Origin: Chionoecetes opilio
Taxonomy: Eukaryota > Arthropoda > Malacostraca > Decapoda > Majidae
DNA: 64,000 nucleotides
Direction: 5' to 3'
NCBI GenBank assembly: GCA_016584305.1
Contig: JACEEZ010023736.1
Location: 143,438 to 207,437, forward strand
Made by a program: the position numbers and the translations under genes. The notes beneath the pieces were generated by a model, which was given only the letters and a program-made list of their open reading frames with translations, was not told the origin of the DNA and ran no database searches. Shown here piece after piece: positions 33,974 through 46,263 of this stretch (position 1 is the first letter of the stretch; every line of letters starts with the position of its first letter).

Positions 33974-34235
33974 GCTGAGTACATGTGTACAGTGCTGAGA
34001 GTGAGGTGGTTTGGGCACGTTAAGAGGAGAGAAAGTGGTGAGGCATTGGGGAGGAGAGAGCTGTTAGAGTGGAAGTTCCAGGTCGCCGTCAACCGGGCAG
34101 GCCAAGGAAGACATGGAGGCAGTGTGTTGAAGAGGATTTGGCAGCATTGGGCATTGAAGAGGTTGAGGCCACGGATAGAGATAGTTGCAGCGTATCATCG
34201 GCCGTCTAATCTCATAGAATATTATGGGGAAAACT
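33974..34235 (+). pseudogene. LINE reverse-transcriptase C-terminal fragment
   Basis: RWFGHVKRRESGEALGRREL in one frame, then [20 protein letters not shown] and GIEEVEATDRD in another. This is the end region of many non-LTR retrotransposon polyproteins (RW.GHV.R...GRP.KRW). One frameshift is visible near 34,075. A related piece lies at 60,040-60,170. Confidence 0.75.
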
Positions 34236-34260
34236 GACGTTACACAGAAAGAAGATCCTA

Positions 34261-34345
34261 TACATAAGAACATAAGAAAATAAGGAAGCTACAAGAGGCC
34301 GTGAGGCCTACACGTGGTAGTTCCTGTGTCCTATACACACTGCCT
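34261..34345 (-). mobile_element. LINE 3'-end fragment
   Basis: CATAAGAACATAAGAAAATA and GAGGCCGTGAGGCCTACACG are the reverse complement of the 3' end of the LINE relic at 62,873-63,140. Confidence 0.7.
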
Positions 34346-34579
34346 CCATGTCCCTAAGTTCTCCATGATGCACCAAGGGCTGGGTTCACATCTACCTTGA
34401 AGGTGAAGCCGCTGGGTGATTGTGTCTTGCTCAATTCACCAATTGTCTTCAATAAGGAGGCGTTTTCTTCTGTCTTGACCGGAGCTGCCTCAACACTTTC
34501 CACTGTCTTCATGAACTTCCTTTTGATTCGTTGCTTCACATGCTGTCAACAGAAGCAGGCTGATTACTGACTGCATACT

Positions 34580-35189
34580 CTACTGCCATGGTGCTCCCTC
34601 CCACTCCTGACACCTGAATCAGCAACCCTGAGTGCAAAGATCTACTCGTGTACTTTGGCAGATGTTTTCTTCCCCATACCAAAGGATTCCCCCAAACACA
34701 TGGCACTTGTCACAAAGCAGATTATTCATAAACAATGAAAACAATTTGCTCATTCTAAACATACAAAACTATCACAATCAGACTATAAAATTTTACAATA
34801 CATGACAGATTCTTAGTCACCGCAGATTCCTCCACAACCAGACCCCAGTGCCAGTGGTTCACCCAAGAGGCTTTATACAGGTTAAGGTTCCACATCTCAG
34901 CATTGCATCGCCTCCTTTAGATCACACCAATCTCACTCCATCTGTCCCATGCCCGTCACACACTGGATGCTCAAACCCTTGTGACCCAACACTTTCTTGA
35001 CCTAACCTCACCATCACGATCATGGGTCTTCCCTTCCCCCTACAACCATCTACTCATTATTTCTTTGTTCTCTTGATCATTCCCTCCTCTTCTCTCCATA
35101 TGACATCAGCTCATAAAATACACCTAGAATGCTAATCAGAATAACTAATCTAGAATGCTAACCCTTGCAATGCATTTTTCTACATCATA
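34580..35189. other. No gene seen
   Basis: Unassigned DNA upstream of the nucleoporin-like exon. No further exon with a matching phase and splice sites was convincing. Confidence 0.4.
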
Positions 35190-35467
35190 ACTGGGCGACC
35201 AAAAGGTCTCCCAGTGATGAAAAACTGTCGCCTAGTAAGGACATTTTTAAGCTACTGGGCGACAAGATATCTATCCATAAAATCCTGCTGGGATGCAATA
35301 TATCTCATCATGTCTGTGTGTGCAAGATCCGGAAGTACATTCTTATTACTGCATAACATTTTTGACCTTCATTTATATCTATTTCTTCTATTATATTATA
35401 TTAAGCTCTATTTTAACATGTATGACTTACTACCACCCTTCTGGAGATCCAAAGAATGTCACCCAGT
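35190..35467. mobile_element. Candidate MITE with ACTGGGYGAC ends
   Basis: The left end ACTGGGCGACCAAAAGGTCT and the right end (reverse complement ACTGGGTGACATTCTTTGGA) share the first ten bases with one change, plus weaker matches inward. It lies exactly at the edge of the RING copy 2 duplication. Confidence 0.4.
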
Positions 35468-37273
35468 AATATTTGTTAAAAAATGCTCTGAACCCTTGGA
35501 TTGGCGTCCTAATAAAGAACAAAGTACAGGCCGCCACAGCTGCACACACGCAACACTTGCCTTAATGGACCTCTCGGTGACGTTGTCCAACACGTCCAGA
35601 ATGGTGCAGTAGGCGTGCCCTGACGTCACAGCCTCCGCCGCGTCCTCCTCTTCCAACACCACCAGCAAGGCGGCCTCCGTGCTCTCCAACATCTGCGCCA
35701 CCAACACAGACATCTACTATATGTATTTCTATATCATCATTCTACATCATAGGGAGGCTGGTCCTGCCATGGTGGTGTAAATGCCAGCTTGTATTCACAG
35801 AACATTGAGAGTTTCAAGATATTGGAGTATCAAAAGTAATGAGCACTATAGTATCAGTGTCTCCAAAACCATACAGTAGGTATTGGTAATATGGCATCCT
35901 TCATATCCCTAATCTTGAATGGCGAGACACATCTCCTTAAGACCCCCTTGGCGACCTACCCTGCGTGAGGCGGTGTAGGCTGCGCCGCTGGGGAACTGTT
36001 CTTTGCTGTGTTTGAGCCACTCCTGCACCGCCGCGGCGCTGGCGTCGGCGGCCTCCAGGACGGGGAAGGCCAGCTGCGCCGCGGTGATGCCGTCCAGCTG
36101 GTCCTGCGCAGTCTGCAGCTCCCCCCTGTCCTTCTCTCCCTCATGCATGAAGGCCAACACCCGCAGGTCCTCCTCAGACAGCAGGGTCATGGCCTTCCTG
36201 TGCTGCTGCGTCACCTTGTCCAGCTGCTCCAGCAGGCAGCCGTGGCGTGCCAGGCACAGCGACAGTCTCACACGGTACTGCTCCAGCTGGCTCAGCTCCA
36301 CCTGCAGGCTGCCTCCAAGCTGCTGCAGGCTCTCACGCTGATCCTGGATGACGGACTGCAGCTTCCGGCCCACACCGGTCTCGCCATTCTGCTTGCTCTT
36401 TCCTGCTGTGGCAACAGCCATTTCGTTGGTCTGCAGTGTTCTGAATCTCCTGATCATGTTCTCCAAAGCATAATTCACAGGGAAGTGTGTGGCCTCCTTG
36501 GCCATATGGACGGCGAGGCAGGTGGGGCAGGTGAGGTGGGCGTCGCTCAGCAGGGTGGCGATGCAGGGGGAGCACAGGGTGTGGCCGCAGGGCAGGGTGC
36601 GGGGCCGCTGCTGCTGCTCCTCGTAGCCACAGAAGCACACGTGGCACTCCTCAGGCAGCTGCGGGAGGAACAGCTTGCATCAGATGAGAAATCAAATCAT
36701 TAACTCCTTGAGACCCAGAACGTAATTTTCATTGTAATTTAGCCACCATTGGACGATTTTTAGTGAATATAAAGAAAGTTTTATAGATATGACCTGTTTA
36801 GTATCCTTGTCGACTAACTAATTTGGTATATTTAGTTACTTTGTTATATTATGGCTCAACAACATATGAATTTTTTATAGCAAAGGAAAGATCTGGGTCT
36901 CAAGGGGTTAAGTAGTACTAGTCGTCCTGAAACCTCCTGAAGACATGGAAGCCAAATAAGGGAGCATCAGCCTTGTCACATGACCACCACACCACTGCAC
37001 AGACTGGCATGCGTTGATACCACAATGGGTTGCTGCCTCTTTGTGTGATGAGAAAGACTGACCAACTAACTAAGAGACCCACACAACACAGCAAAACACA
37101 GCCCTGGTACTCACCGCTCTCTCGTCCTGTGACATAATGGTGGATGCTGTGGCCTGAGGCTGATGCTGTGCCTCCATCTGCTGCTGTGGCTCCTGCTGCT
37201 GCTGTGGCTCCTGCTGCTGCTGTGCCTTCTCCTGCTGCTGTGGCTCCTGCTGTGCCTCCATCTGCTGCTGCAT
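35459..37273 (-). CDS. RING-finger protein with short Gln-rich N-terminus (copy 2)
   Basis: Same architecture as copy 1. Exons on the minus strand: 37,273-37,115, 36,658-35,960, 35,692-35,459, all phase 0 with the same donor and acceptor sequences; about 363 residues. The Gln-rich exon has only 53 codons. The RING reads CHVCFC, LPCGHTLCSPC, LTCPTC, so all metal ligands are kept; the loop before the last pair (IATLLSDAH) is about eight residues shorter than in copy 1. The following helical region (LQQLGGSLQVELSQLEQYRV) is well conserved. Probable ubiquitin ligase by family, substrate unknown. The C-terminal residues (HFLTNITG) differ from copy 1 because the duplication edge falls inside the last exon; either copy may be truncated there. 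A GC-type donor at TTAAGGCAAGT inside the last exon is an alternative end. Confidence 0.72.
36704..36907. mobile_element. piggyBac-like MITE in the intron of RING copy 2
   Basis: CTCCTTGAGACCCAGAACG at the left and GATCTGGGTCTCAAGGGG at the right, with TTAA on both sides (36,700-36,703 and 36,908-36,911). Same intronic site as 16,458-16,661, but the interior is reverse-complemented. Confidence 0.85.
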
Positions 37274-37747
37274 GGCGTCTGTGGTGCTGTGATGGCTGGG
37301 TATGGCCAGGCTATGGAAATCAAGAAGCAATGATACACCACAGATTATGACCAATGGCTGTGACATAGTTTCAAATACTACTTAAAGACTACACACTAGT
37401 TTACTTTAACCTTTCGAAATACTTATAATACTCTAAGTTTATAGTTAGCATTGTTTTCTATGATTGTCTTCCCTCCTAGATACTCTTATACTAGCTATAT
37501 GACTCAGCAGTTCATACACATGGCAGCCAGTAACACAAAGCTAATAACACTGCATCAAGAATCTAAATCAACTAGGTAAATAGCTGTAATTGTACACTTA
37601 ACTGCCTTCATGTAAACAGTTTTATTCTACTTATATATGTTGATACTGTTTAAATAATAAAAGAAAAGTAAAGAAAGAAAAAAACATACTGCCACAATAC
37701 CAATGCTCCATCACCTGTTAAAATGGGTCACTGTTTTAACACTATAG

Positions 37748-37942
37748 TCTATTCACTTAAGCTGGATTCTTGGGAGCTGCTCGATGCCTACCTGAGTATG
37801 TAAGGACGTCGCTGATTGGCTGAGGCTACCAAAATACCACCACCATCACCACCCAGCCCGCGTGCATCAGCCAATCAGCGACGTCCTTACATACTCGGGT
37901 AGGCATCGAGCAGCTCCCAAGAATCCAGCTTAAGTGAATAGA
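37748..37942. mobile_element. Foldback MITE present only in copy 2
   Basis: The arms TCTATTCACTTAAGCTGGAT... and their complement extend about 80 bp with a CACCACCATCACCACC loop. Copy 1 has the empty site CACTATAGCTTC, whereas copy 2 has CTATAG on both sides of the insertion, giving a 6-bp target duplication. Because that sequence is palindromic, TATA with a GTCTATTC terminus is an equivalent reading. Confidence 0.85.
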
Positions 37943-38000
37943 CTATAGCTTCATCGTCTTCTTTCTACCTTATTAATTAATCTTCCTATAGCCAACACTA

Positions 38001-38285
38001 CCGTAGATAACACTATAGTCGCCAGTCACTTACCACTGCACTAATGTCGCCAGGCACAATATATTACGAATTTTAGCATCACTACATACTTTTATGTGCT
38101 GCACGCACAGACGACGCACGTGAAGACGCATGCACAGTAGTTTATATTATGTACGTACATCACACTACATGTCTTCAGTGGCAAATAAAAGTCTGTAGTG
38201 ATGCTAAAATTCGTAATATATTGTGCCTGGCGACATTAGTGCAGTGGCAAATGACTGGCGACTATACTAGTAGTGCTATCTACGG
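38001..38285. mobile_element. Mariner-type MITE present only in copy 2
   Basis: CCGTAGATAACACTATAGTC at the left and CTATCTACGG at the right, flanked by TA. Copy 1 has the uninterrupted site AATACTAGAAAGAGTCC, which confirms insertion at TA. A short subfamily (285 bp) of the 475-bp elements. Confidence 0.88.
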
Positions 38286-38444
38286 TAGACAGTCCAGTGT
38301 CTCATTTGTATATCTTTTCTATGTCACCCTCAAACATCTGAACATCTTGCCTTCATTCATTCTTGAGATATTATTTCTTTGATATCCAACAACCAGAACT
38401 TACTCCAAAGACTTTCTATAATACTTGCATCCTTTTCGTGAGCT

Positions 38445-41400
38445 TTATCCTTACCCTGTGCCTCCATTACTCTTGCATCTATACAATTACCATGTGCCTC
38501 CATTACTCTTGCATATATACAATTACCCTGTGCCTCCATTACTCTTGCATCTATACAATTACCCTGTGCCTCCATTACTCTTACATCTATACAATTACCA
38601 TGTGCCTCCATTACTCTTGCATAACAAATTTCCTGTGCCTCCTTACTCTGTCTATACAATTACCCTGTGCCTCCATTACTCTTGCATCTATACAATTACC
38701 TGTGCCTCCATTACTCTTGCATCTATACAATTACCATGTGCCTCCATTACTCTTGCATATATACAATTACCCTGTGCCTCCATTACTCTTGCATATATAC
38801 AATTACCCTGTGCCTCCATTACTCTTGCATCTATACAATTACCCTGTGCCTCCATTACTCTTGCTCTATACAATTACCCTATGCCTCCATTACTCTTGCA
38901 TCTATACAATTACCCTATGCCTCCATTACTCTTGCATATATACAATTACCCTGTGCCTCCATTACTCTTGCATATATACAATTACCCTGTGCCTCCATTA
39001 CTCTTGCATATATACAATTACCCTGTGCCTCCATTACTCTTGCATATATACAATTACCATGTGCCTCCATTACTCTTGCATATATACAATTACCCTGTGC
39101 CTCCATTACTCTTGCATATATACAATTACCCTGTGCCTCCATTACTCTTGCATCTATACAATTACCCTGTGCCTCCATTACTCTTGCATATATACAATTA
39201 CCATGTGCCTCCATTACTCTTGCATCTATACAATTACCCTGTGCCTCCATTACTCTTGCATATATACAATTACCCTGTGCCTCCATTACTCTTGCATATA
39301 TACAATTACCATGTGCCTCCATTACTCTTGCATCTATACAATTACCATGTGCCTCCATTACTCTTGCATCTATACAATTACCCTGTGCCTCCATTACTCT
39401 TGCATCTATACAATTACCCTGTGCCTCCATTACTCTTGCATATATACAATTACCCTGTGCCTCCATTACTCTTGCATATATACAATTACCCTGTGCCTCC
39501 ATTACTCTTGCATATATACAATTACCATGTGCCTCCATTACTCTTGCATCTATACAATTACCCTGTGCCTCCATTACTCTTGCATATATACAATTACCCT
39601 GTGCCTCCATTACTCTTGCATCTATACAATTACCCTGTGCCTCCATTACTCTTGCATATATACAATTACCCTGTGCCTCCATTACTCTTGCATTATACAA
39701 TTACCCTGTGCCTCCATTACTCTTGCATATATACAATTACCCTGTGCCTCCATTACTCTTGCATATATACAATACACCTGTGCCTCCATTACTCTTGCAT
39801 TATACATTACCCTGTGCCTCCATTACTCTTGCATATATACAATTACCCTGTGCCTCCATTACTCTGCATATATACAATTACCCTGTGCCTCCATTACTCT
39901 TGCATATATACAATTACCCTGTGCCTCCATTACTCTTGCATATATACAATTACCATGTGCCTCCATTACTCTTGCATATATACAATTACCCTGTGCCTCC
40001 ATTACTCTTGCATCTATACAATTACCATGTGCCTCCATTACTCTTGCATCTATACAATTACCCTGTGCCTCCATTACTCTTGCATATATACAATTACCCT
40101 GTGCCTCCATTACTCTTGCATATATACATTACCCTGTGCCTCCATTACTCTTGCATATATACAATTACCCTGTGCCTCCATTACTCTTGCATCTATACAA
40201 TTACCATGTGCCTCCATTACTCTTGCATCTATACAATTACCATTGCCTCCATTACTCTTGCATCTATACAATTACCCTGTGCCTCCATTACTCTTGCATC
40301 TATACAATTACCCTGTGCCTCCATTACTCTTGCATCTATACATTACCCTGTGCCTCCATTACTCTTGCATCTATACAATTACCATGTGCCTCCATTACTC
40401 TTGCATATATACAATTACCCTGTGCCTCCATTACTCTTGCATCTATACAATTACCCTATGCCTCCATTACTCTTGCATATATACAATTACCTGTGCCTCC
40501 ATTACTCTTGCATATATACAATTACCCTGTGCCTCCATTACTCTTGCATATATACAATTACCCTGTGCCTCCATTACTCTTGCATCTATACAATTACCCT
40601 GTGCCTCCATTACTCTTGCATCTATACAATTACCCTATGCCTCCATTACTCTTGCATATATACAATTACCATGTGCCTCCATTACTCTTGCATCTATACA
40701 ATTACCATGTGCCTCCATTACTCTTGCATCTATACAATTACCCTGTGCCTCCATTACTCTTGCATCTATACAATTACCCTGTGCCTCCATTACTCTTGCA
40801 TCTATACAATTACCATGTGCCTCCATTACTCTTGCATATATACAATTACCCTGTGCCTCCATTACTCTTGTATCTATACAATTACCATGTGCCTCCATTA
40901 CTCTTGCATCTATACAATTACCCTGTGCCTCCATTACTCTTGCATCTATACAATTACCCTGTGCCTCCATTACTCTTGCATCTATACAATTACCCTGTGC
41001 CTCCATTACTCTTGCATCTATACAATTACCCTGTGCCTCCATTACTCTTGCATCTATACAATTACCCTGTGCCTCCATTACTCTTGCATCTATACAATTA
41101 CCCTGTGCCTCCATTACTCTTGCATCTATACAATTACCGTGCCTCATTACTCTTGCATATATACAATTACCGTGCCTCCATTACTCTTGCATCTATACAA
41201 TTACCCTGTGCCTCCATTACTCTTGCATCTATACAATTACCATGTGCCTCCATTACTCTTGCATCTATACAATTACCCTATGCCTCCATTACTCTTGCAT
41301 CTATACAATTACCCTGTGCCTCCATTACTCTTGCATCTATACAATTACCCTGTGCCTCCATTACTCTTGCATCTATACAATTACCATGTGCCTCCATTAC

Positions 41401-43712
41401 TCTTGCATATATACAATTACCCTGTGCCTCCATTACTCTTGCATCTATACAATTACCCTATGCCTCCATTACTCTTGCATCTATACAATTACATGTGCCT
41501 CCATTACTCTTGCATCTATACAATTACCCTATGCCTCCATTACTCTTGCATCTATACAATTACCATGTGCCTCCATTACTCTTGCATCTATACAATTACC
41601 CTGTGCCTCCATTACTCTTGCATATATACAATTACCCTGTGCCTCCATTACTCTTGCATATATACAATTACCCTGTGCCTCCATTACTCTTGCATATATA
41701 CAATTACCCTGTGCCTCCATTACTCTTGCATATATACAATTACCCTGTGCCTCCATTACTCTTGCATATATACAATTACCCTATGCCTCCATTACTCTTG
41801 CATCTATACAATTACCATGTGCCTCCATTACTCTTGCATATATACAATTACCCTGTGCCTCCATTACTCTTGCATATATACAATTACCCTATGCCTCCAT
41901 TACTCTTGCATCTATACAATTACCATGTGCCTCCATTACTCTTGCATCTATACAATTACCCTATGCCTCCATTACTCTTGCATCTATACAATTACCCTGT
42001 GCCTCCATTACTCTTGCATATATACAATTACCCTGTGCCTCCATTACTCTTGCATCTATACAATTACCCTATGCCTCCATTACTCTTGCATCTATACAAT
42101 TACCCTGTGCCTCCATTACTCTTGCATCTATACAATTACCATGTGCCTCCATTACTCTTGCATATATACAATTACCATGTGCCTCCATTACTCTTGCATC
42201 TATACAATTACCCTGTGCCTCCATTACTCTTGCATATATACAATTACCCTGTGCCTCCATTACTCTGCATCTATACAATTACCATGTGCCTCCATTACTC
42301 TGCATCTATACAATTACCCTGTGCCTCCATTACTCTTGCATCTATACAATTACCCTGTGCCTCCATTACTCTTGCATATATACAATTACCCTGTGCCTCC
42401 ATTACTCTTGCATCTATACAATTACCCTGTGCCTCCATTACTCTTGCATCTATACAATTACCCTGTGCCTCCATTACTCTTGCATCTATACAATTACCCT
42501 GTGCCTCCATTACTCTTGCATATATACAATTACCCTGTGCCTCCATTACTCTTGCATCTATACAATTACCCTGTGCCTCCATTACTCTTGCATATATACA
42601 ATTACCCTGTGCCTCCATTACTCTTGCATCTATACAATTACCATGTGCCTCCATTACTCTTGCATCTATACAATTACCCTGTGCCTCCATTACTCTTGCA
42701 TCTATACAATTACCCTGTGCCTCCATTACTCTTGCATATATACAATTACCCATGTGCCTCCATTACTCTTGCATCTATACAATTACATGTGCCTCCATAC
42801 TCTTGCATATATACAATTACCTGTGCCTCCATTACTCTTGCATATATACAATTACCATGTGCCTCCATTACTCTTGCATCTATACAATTACCCTGTGCCT
42901 CCATTACTCTTGCATATATACAATTACCCTATGCCTCCATTACTCTTGCATCTATACAATTACCCTGTGCCTCCATTACTCTTGCATCTATACAATTACC
43001 ATGTGCCTCCATTACTCTTGCATCTATACAATTACCATGTGCCTCCTTTACTCTTGCATCTATACAATTACCCTGTGCCTCCATTACTCTTGCATCTATA
43101 CAATTACCATGTGCCTCCATTACTCTTGCATCTATACAATTACCCTATGCCTCCATTACTCTTGCATCTATACAATTACCATGTGCCTCCATTACTCTTG
43201 CATCTATACAATTACCCTGTGCCTCCATTACTCTTGCATCTATACAATTACCCTATGCCTCCATTACTCTTGCATCTATACAATTACCATGTGCCTCCAT
43301 TACTCTTGCATCTATACAATTACCATGTGCCTCCATTACTCTTGCATCTATACAATTACCATGTGCCTCCATTACTCTTGCATCTATACAATTACCCTAT
43401 GCCTCCATTACTCTTGCATCTATACAATTACCCTGTGCCTCCATTACTCTTGCATCTATACAATTACCATGTGCCTCCATTACTCTTGCATATATACAAT
43501 TACCATGTGCCTCCATTACTCTTGCATCTATACAATTACCCTATGCCTCCATTACTCTTGCATCTATACAATTACCCTGTGCCTCCATTACTCTTGCATC
43601 TATACAATTACCCTATGCCTCCATTACTCTTGCATCTATACAATTACCATGTGCCTCCATTACTCTTGCATCTATACAATTACCATGTGCCTCCATTACT
43701 CTTGCATCTATA
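38445..43712. repeat. 36-bp satellite array, about 146 units
   Basis: The unit contains TTACCCTGTGCCTCCATTAC then TCTTGCATCTATACAA. Main variants are CCCTGTG, CCATGTG and CCCTATG in one half, and CATCT or CATAT in the other, shuffled along the array. A few units have single-base deletions. The plus-strand unit has no stop in any frame and the length is a multiple of three, which explains open frames of more than 1,700 residues; these are not genes. It lies in the 5' flank of RING copy 2. The paralogue has one partial unit at 18,296-18,315. Confidence 0.95.
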
Positions 43713-43890
43713 CATACATTATACAGAACACTACCTGGACTGCCGGCCCTAATCCTTAACAAGTCTCCCTCAGTCACTGGACATAGTATCCTATCCATGT
43801 AAAGTAAAAGTTTAAGTAATAAATAACACCTCCTAAAATAAAGATATCCAATTAAAGCAAATAAAAACACTGACATGAATAAATTAACGT

Positions 43891-45159
43891 TTGTATGTTG
43901 TTACCCTATTAATGTTTCCTCTAGGACTAATAATTTAATTGGGAAAACAAAATAAGTTAAACCTTACCTAACCTAACCTAACCTCACCAAACCTTTAGTA
44001 TATAAGAGCCACGGCAGGTATTTTCACATAATTTATTAAAGTATCTCCTAGGAGATTATTAGTGGTATATTATTGTACCCCTATTAAGGGTATATAATAT
44101 CCTACCCCTCTAATTATATATACTCTTAATAGGGACTATTAAATAGGGTATTAACATCAGATATATTTCACCCTATTTATCCTTATAAAAGCATTTTACT
44201 CCGTAACTATTAGGCCGAGAATAAAAATACATAGAAGCAAAGTTGCTTAGGTTGATGTGCTCTATCCAAAGCCATTATCAGAAGTCAATTATCTCTTGTA
44301 GTTTTTGAGATATTTAATAGTATGTAAAAAATACACCCAATACAATTTCCTCACTTATTTAAACTCCAAATTAAGTTTGCTAGAGCTCATTAGAAAGGCC
44401 TTCTCAAGCTCTATCTTTACTCTATCCTAGAAATTTCCTGTAATCCTGATAGTTTTCGAGTTATTCAAGAAAATAGATTTTTTACTGAAAATCAAAGGTG
44501 TACCCGGGGCATTCCATGTCAGTTCAACCAAAAAAAGGGTTGATTTTCCGGGTCCATCTCCGATTTGGTTCATATTTGGTAGGCTTATAGATCTCACCGA
44601 GGCTAGTACAAACATACAGGTCTTAATATTCTAGGTCACACCGTTCCCGAGCTACGACACCGGGAACTTTGACATTTTGGTCATTTTCAGAGGATTATGC
44701 CGTTGGTCAGCAGTCAATATCTCGGCTGCTGACCACCTAGACACCATTCAAACACCATTTTAAAGCTGTTGGAGAGCTCTACAACATAGCTTAAATAAAG
44801 TTTTCTGTACAAGGGCAAGTAAAAAGTTTGTTGGTGTGACCTTTGACCTCGCTTAGCAAAAAATAGTATACTCCAATTTTTTTCATTAAGAATGTGTTTT
44901 GTAAGTATATATATAAGCTTCAATGTGCAACAAGTTTTATGTTGTGATTCAATAGGGTTAGGGCAGGGCACCCAGTTGAATACACCCCATCCACCCCACC
45001 CGTTTTTATGAAAAACGTTGTATTGGAACATTTTTACACAATTCGATAGCCCTGGCGGCCATGGAGTAGTTTGTAATACTAGTTTACTACTAGTTTACTA
45101 GTTACTAGTTACCACTACTTTATTATATTTAAATAAAATTGTATGCGCTTACCAGATAA
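43891..45159. other. No gene seen
   Basis: Contains a short AACCT run (about 43,966-43,985). A moderately complex stretch at 44,480-45,030 includes ATCTCCGATTTGGTTCATAT and TCAATATCTCGGCTGCTGAC. It looks like old repetitive or transposon DNA, but I could not identify termini or a family. Confidence 0.45.
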
Positions 45160-45390
45160 GGCCGCGTTCATGTGAGGCGCTGCTGTGTGATTGGTCAGCA
45201 GAATTTCCCCACACATATCCCTAGAATATCCCTAATATTCCCCACCCAGAGGACACCGATCACCGTACGGGAGTGACTGCTCGGTACGAGCATCAACCTC
45301 AGCCCACCTTCGTAAGGTAAGGTTATTGTAGCCATACACACATAAGTTGTCCCTTACAAGGGATTTTCGAGCATCCCTGCCCTGGACTGT
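45160..45390. repeat. Dispersed repeat, partner of 3,493-3,712
   Basis: Same order of CACACATATCCCTAGAATAT, CCCACCCAGAGG, CGTACGGGAGTGAC and GGATTTTCGAGCATCCCTGC as at 3.5 kb. Confidence 0.75.
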
Positions 45391-45471
45391 CACGCGACAA
45401 TGTTTTGAAATTGCCAGGCTGCATAGCGGCTTGCGGCTCGCCCGACAAAGAGATATAGTGGTCTATGGACT

Positions 45472-46186
45472 ATCATATAGACTGGTTTATCAGTATATAT
45501 GATATACTGTAATCTTCGTAAATGTTTGTTCTATAATATTATCAAATAAAAAACAGTAAAACACGCTAAAAAAAATGCCATTACGAGACTGATTCACTTC
45601 AACTCTTCGCCACTTAAAACTTTGCGAGTCAACTTTTATCATGAAGGGTATCAATAGAAGCGCAATTTTATGAGCTTTCCATTGATGTATTTAGTTTTCT
45701 GATAAATGAATTAGAACCATGCATAAATTAGCATTAAATAAATAAATAAAATCATCAATCGGGTAATTTTCCCGATTGAAGAGGTTATTTATTTAGTTAA
45801 CGCTAATTTATACATGGTGCTAATTCATTTATCCGAAAAAGAAAAATATCAGTAAATAAATAACATCATCAATCGGGAAAATTACCCGATTGATGATTTT
45901 ATTTATTTAGTTAACGCTAATTTATGCATGGTTCTAATTCATTTATCCGAAAACGAAATATATCAATGGAAAGCTCATAAAATTGCGCTTCTATTGATAC
46001 ACTTCATGATAAAAGTTGACTCGCAAAGTTTTAAATGGCGAAGAGTTGAAGTGAATGCATATTTCTTCAGTCTCGTAATGGCATTTCTTTAGCGTGTTTT
46101 ACTGTTTTTTATTTGATAATATTATAGAACAAACATTTACAAAGACTACAGTATATCATATATACTGATAAACCAGTCTATATGAT
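45472..46186. mobile_element. Foldback element, complete
   Basis: The left end ATCATATAGACTGGTTTATC and the right end are inverted copies. Arms run about 240 bp inward through AACAAACATTTACGAAG-type sequence, followed by further palindromes around AATCGGG(T/A)AATTTTCCCGATT. The right half equals 1-398. Confidence 0.85.

Positions 46187-46189
<3 letters not shown>

Positions 46190-46260
<71 letters not shown>
46190..46260. repeat. (AT)n microsatellite
   Basis: Pure AT repeats abutting the foldback element, followed by the GAATCCGAGCGG segment, as at 404-609. Confidence 0.95.

Positions 46261-46263
<3 letters not shown>

Larger units (their letters stand above)
32985..34542 (-). pseudogene. 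FG-nucleoporin-like gene fragment interrupted by a SINE
   Basis: Two exons join cleanly. Exon 34,542-34,396 (acceptor CTTCTGTTGACAG, donor AAG|GTAGAT) encodes HVKQRIKRKFMKTV...PSGFTFK. Exon from 33,608 (acceptor TTGCTTACATTTCAG) continues FGFFDSQTETQSPKLEAS and then Thr/Ser/Pro-rich FG-type repeats (PFGTPTTTT, SSFGGTPT, IFGGTTTATPSFGGTPTTT). The joined sequence reads GFTFKFGFF across the junction in phase 0. FG and FGG dipeptides in a Thr/Ser background are typical of nuclear-pore FG nucleoporins; which one is not clear. At 33,208 a SINE (33,040-33,208) breaks the repeat exon and brings a stop after PLKKW. Repeat coding resumes at 33,027. No further exons are visible, so this is either a partial duplicate or a damaged gene. 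Confidence 0.5.
35477..43890. repeat. Segmental duplication, copy 2 (partner 15,212-18,385)
   Basis: Collinear with copy 1 through both introns and the 5' flank, including TTCATTCATTCTTGA, ATCCAACAACC, CCATGTGCCTCCAT and the final AAATAAAGATATCCAATTAA. Insertions specific to this copy: a small A-rich block near 37,575-37,690, MITEs at 37,748-37,942 and 38,001-38,285, and the satellite at 38,445-43,712. Confidence 0.85.

Noticed and set aside
38445..43712. CRISPR array
   Set aside because: Direct head-to-tail 36-bp units with no spacers, in a eukaryotic context with spliced genes.
38363..43802. Three plus-strand frames of 1,711-1,798 residues
   Set aside because: Produced by the 36-bp satellite, whose unit has no stops; the frames switch repeat phase at single-base indels.
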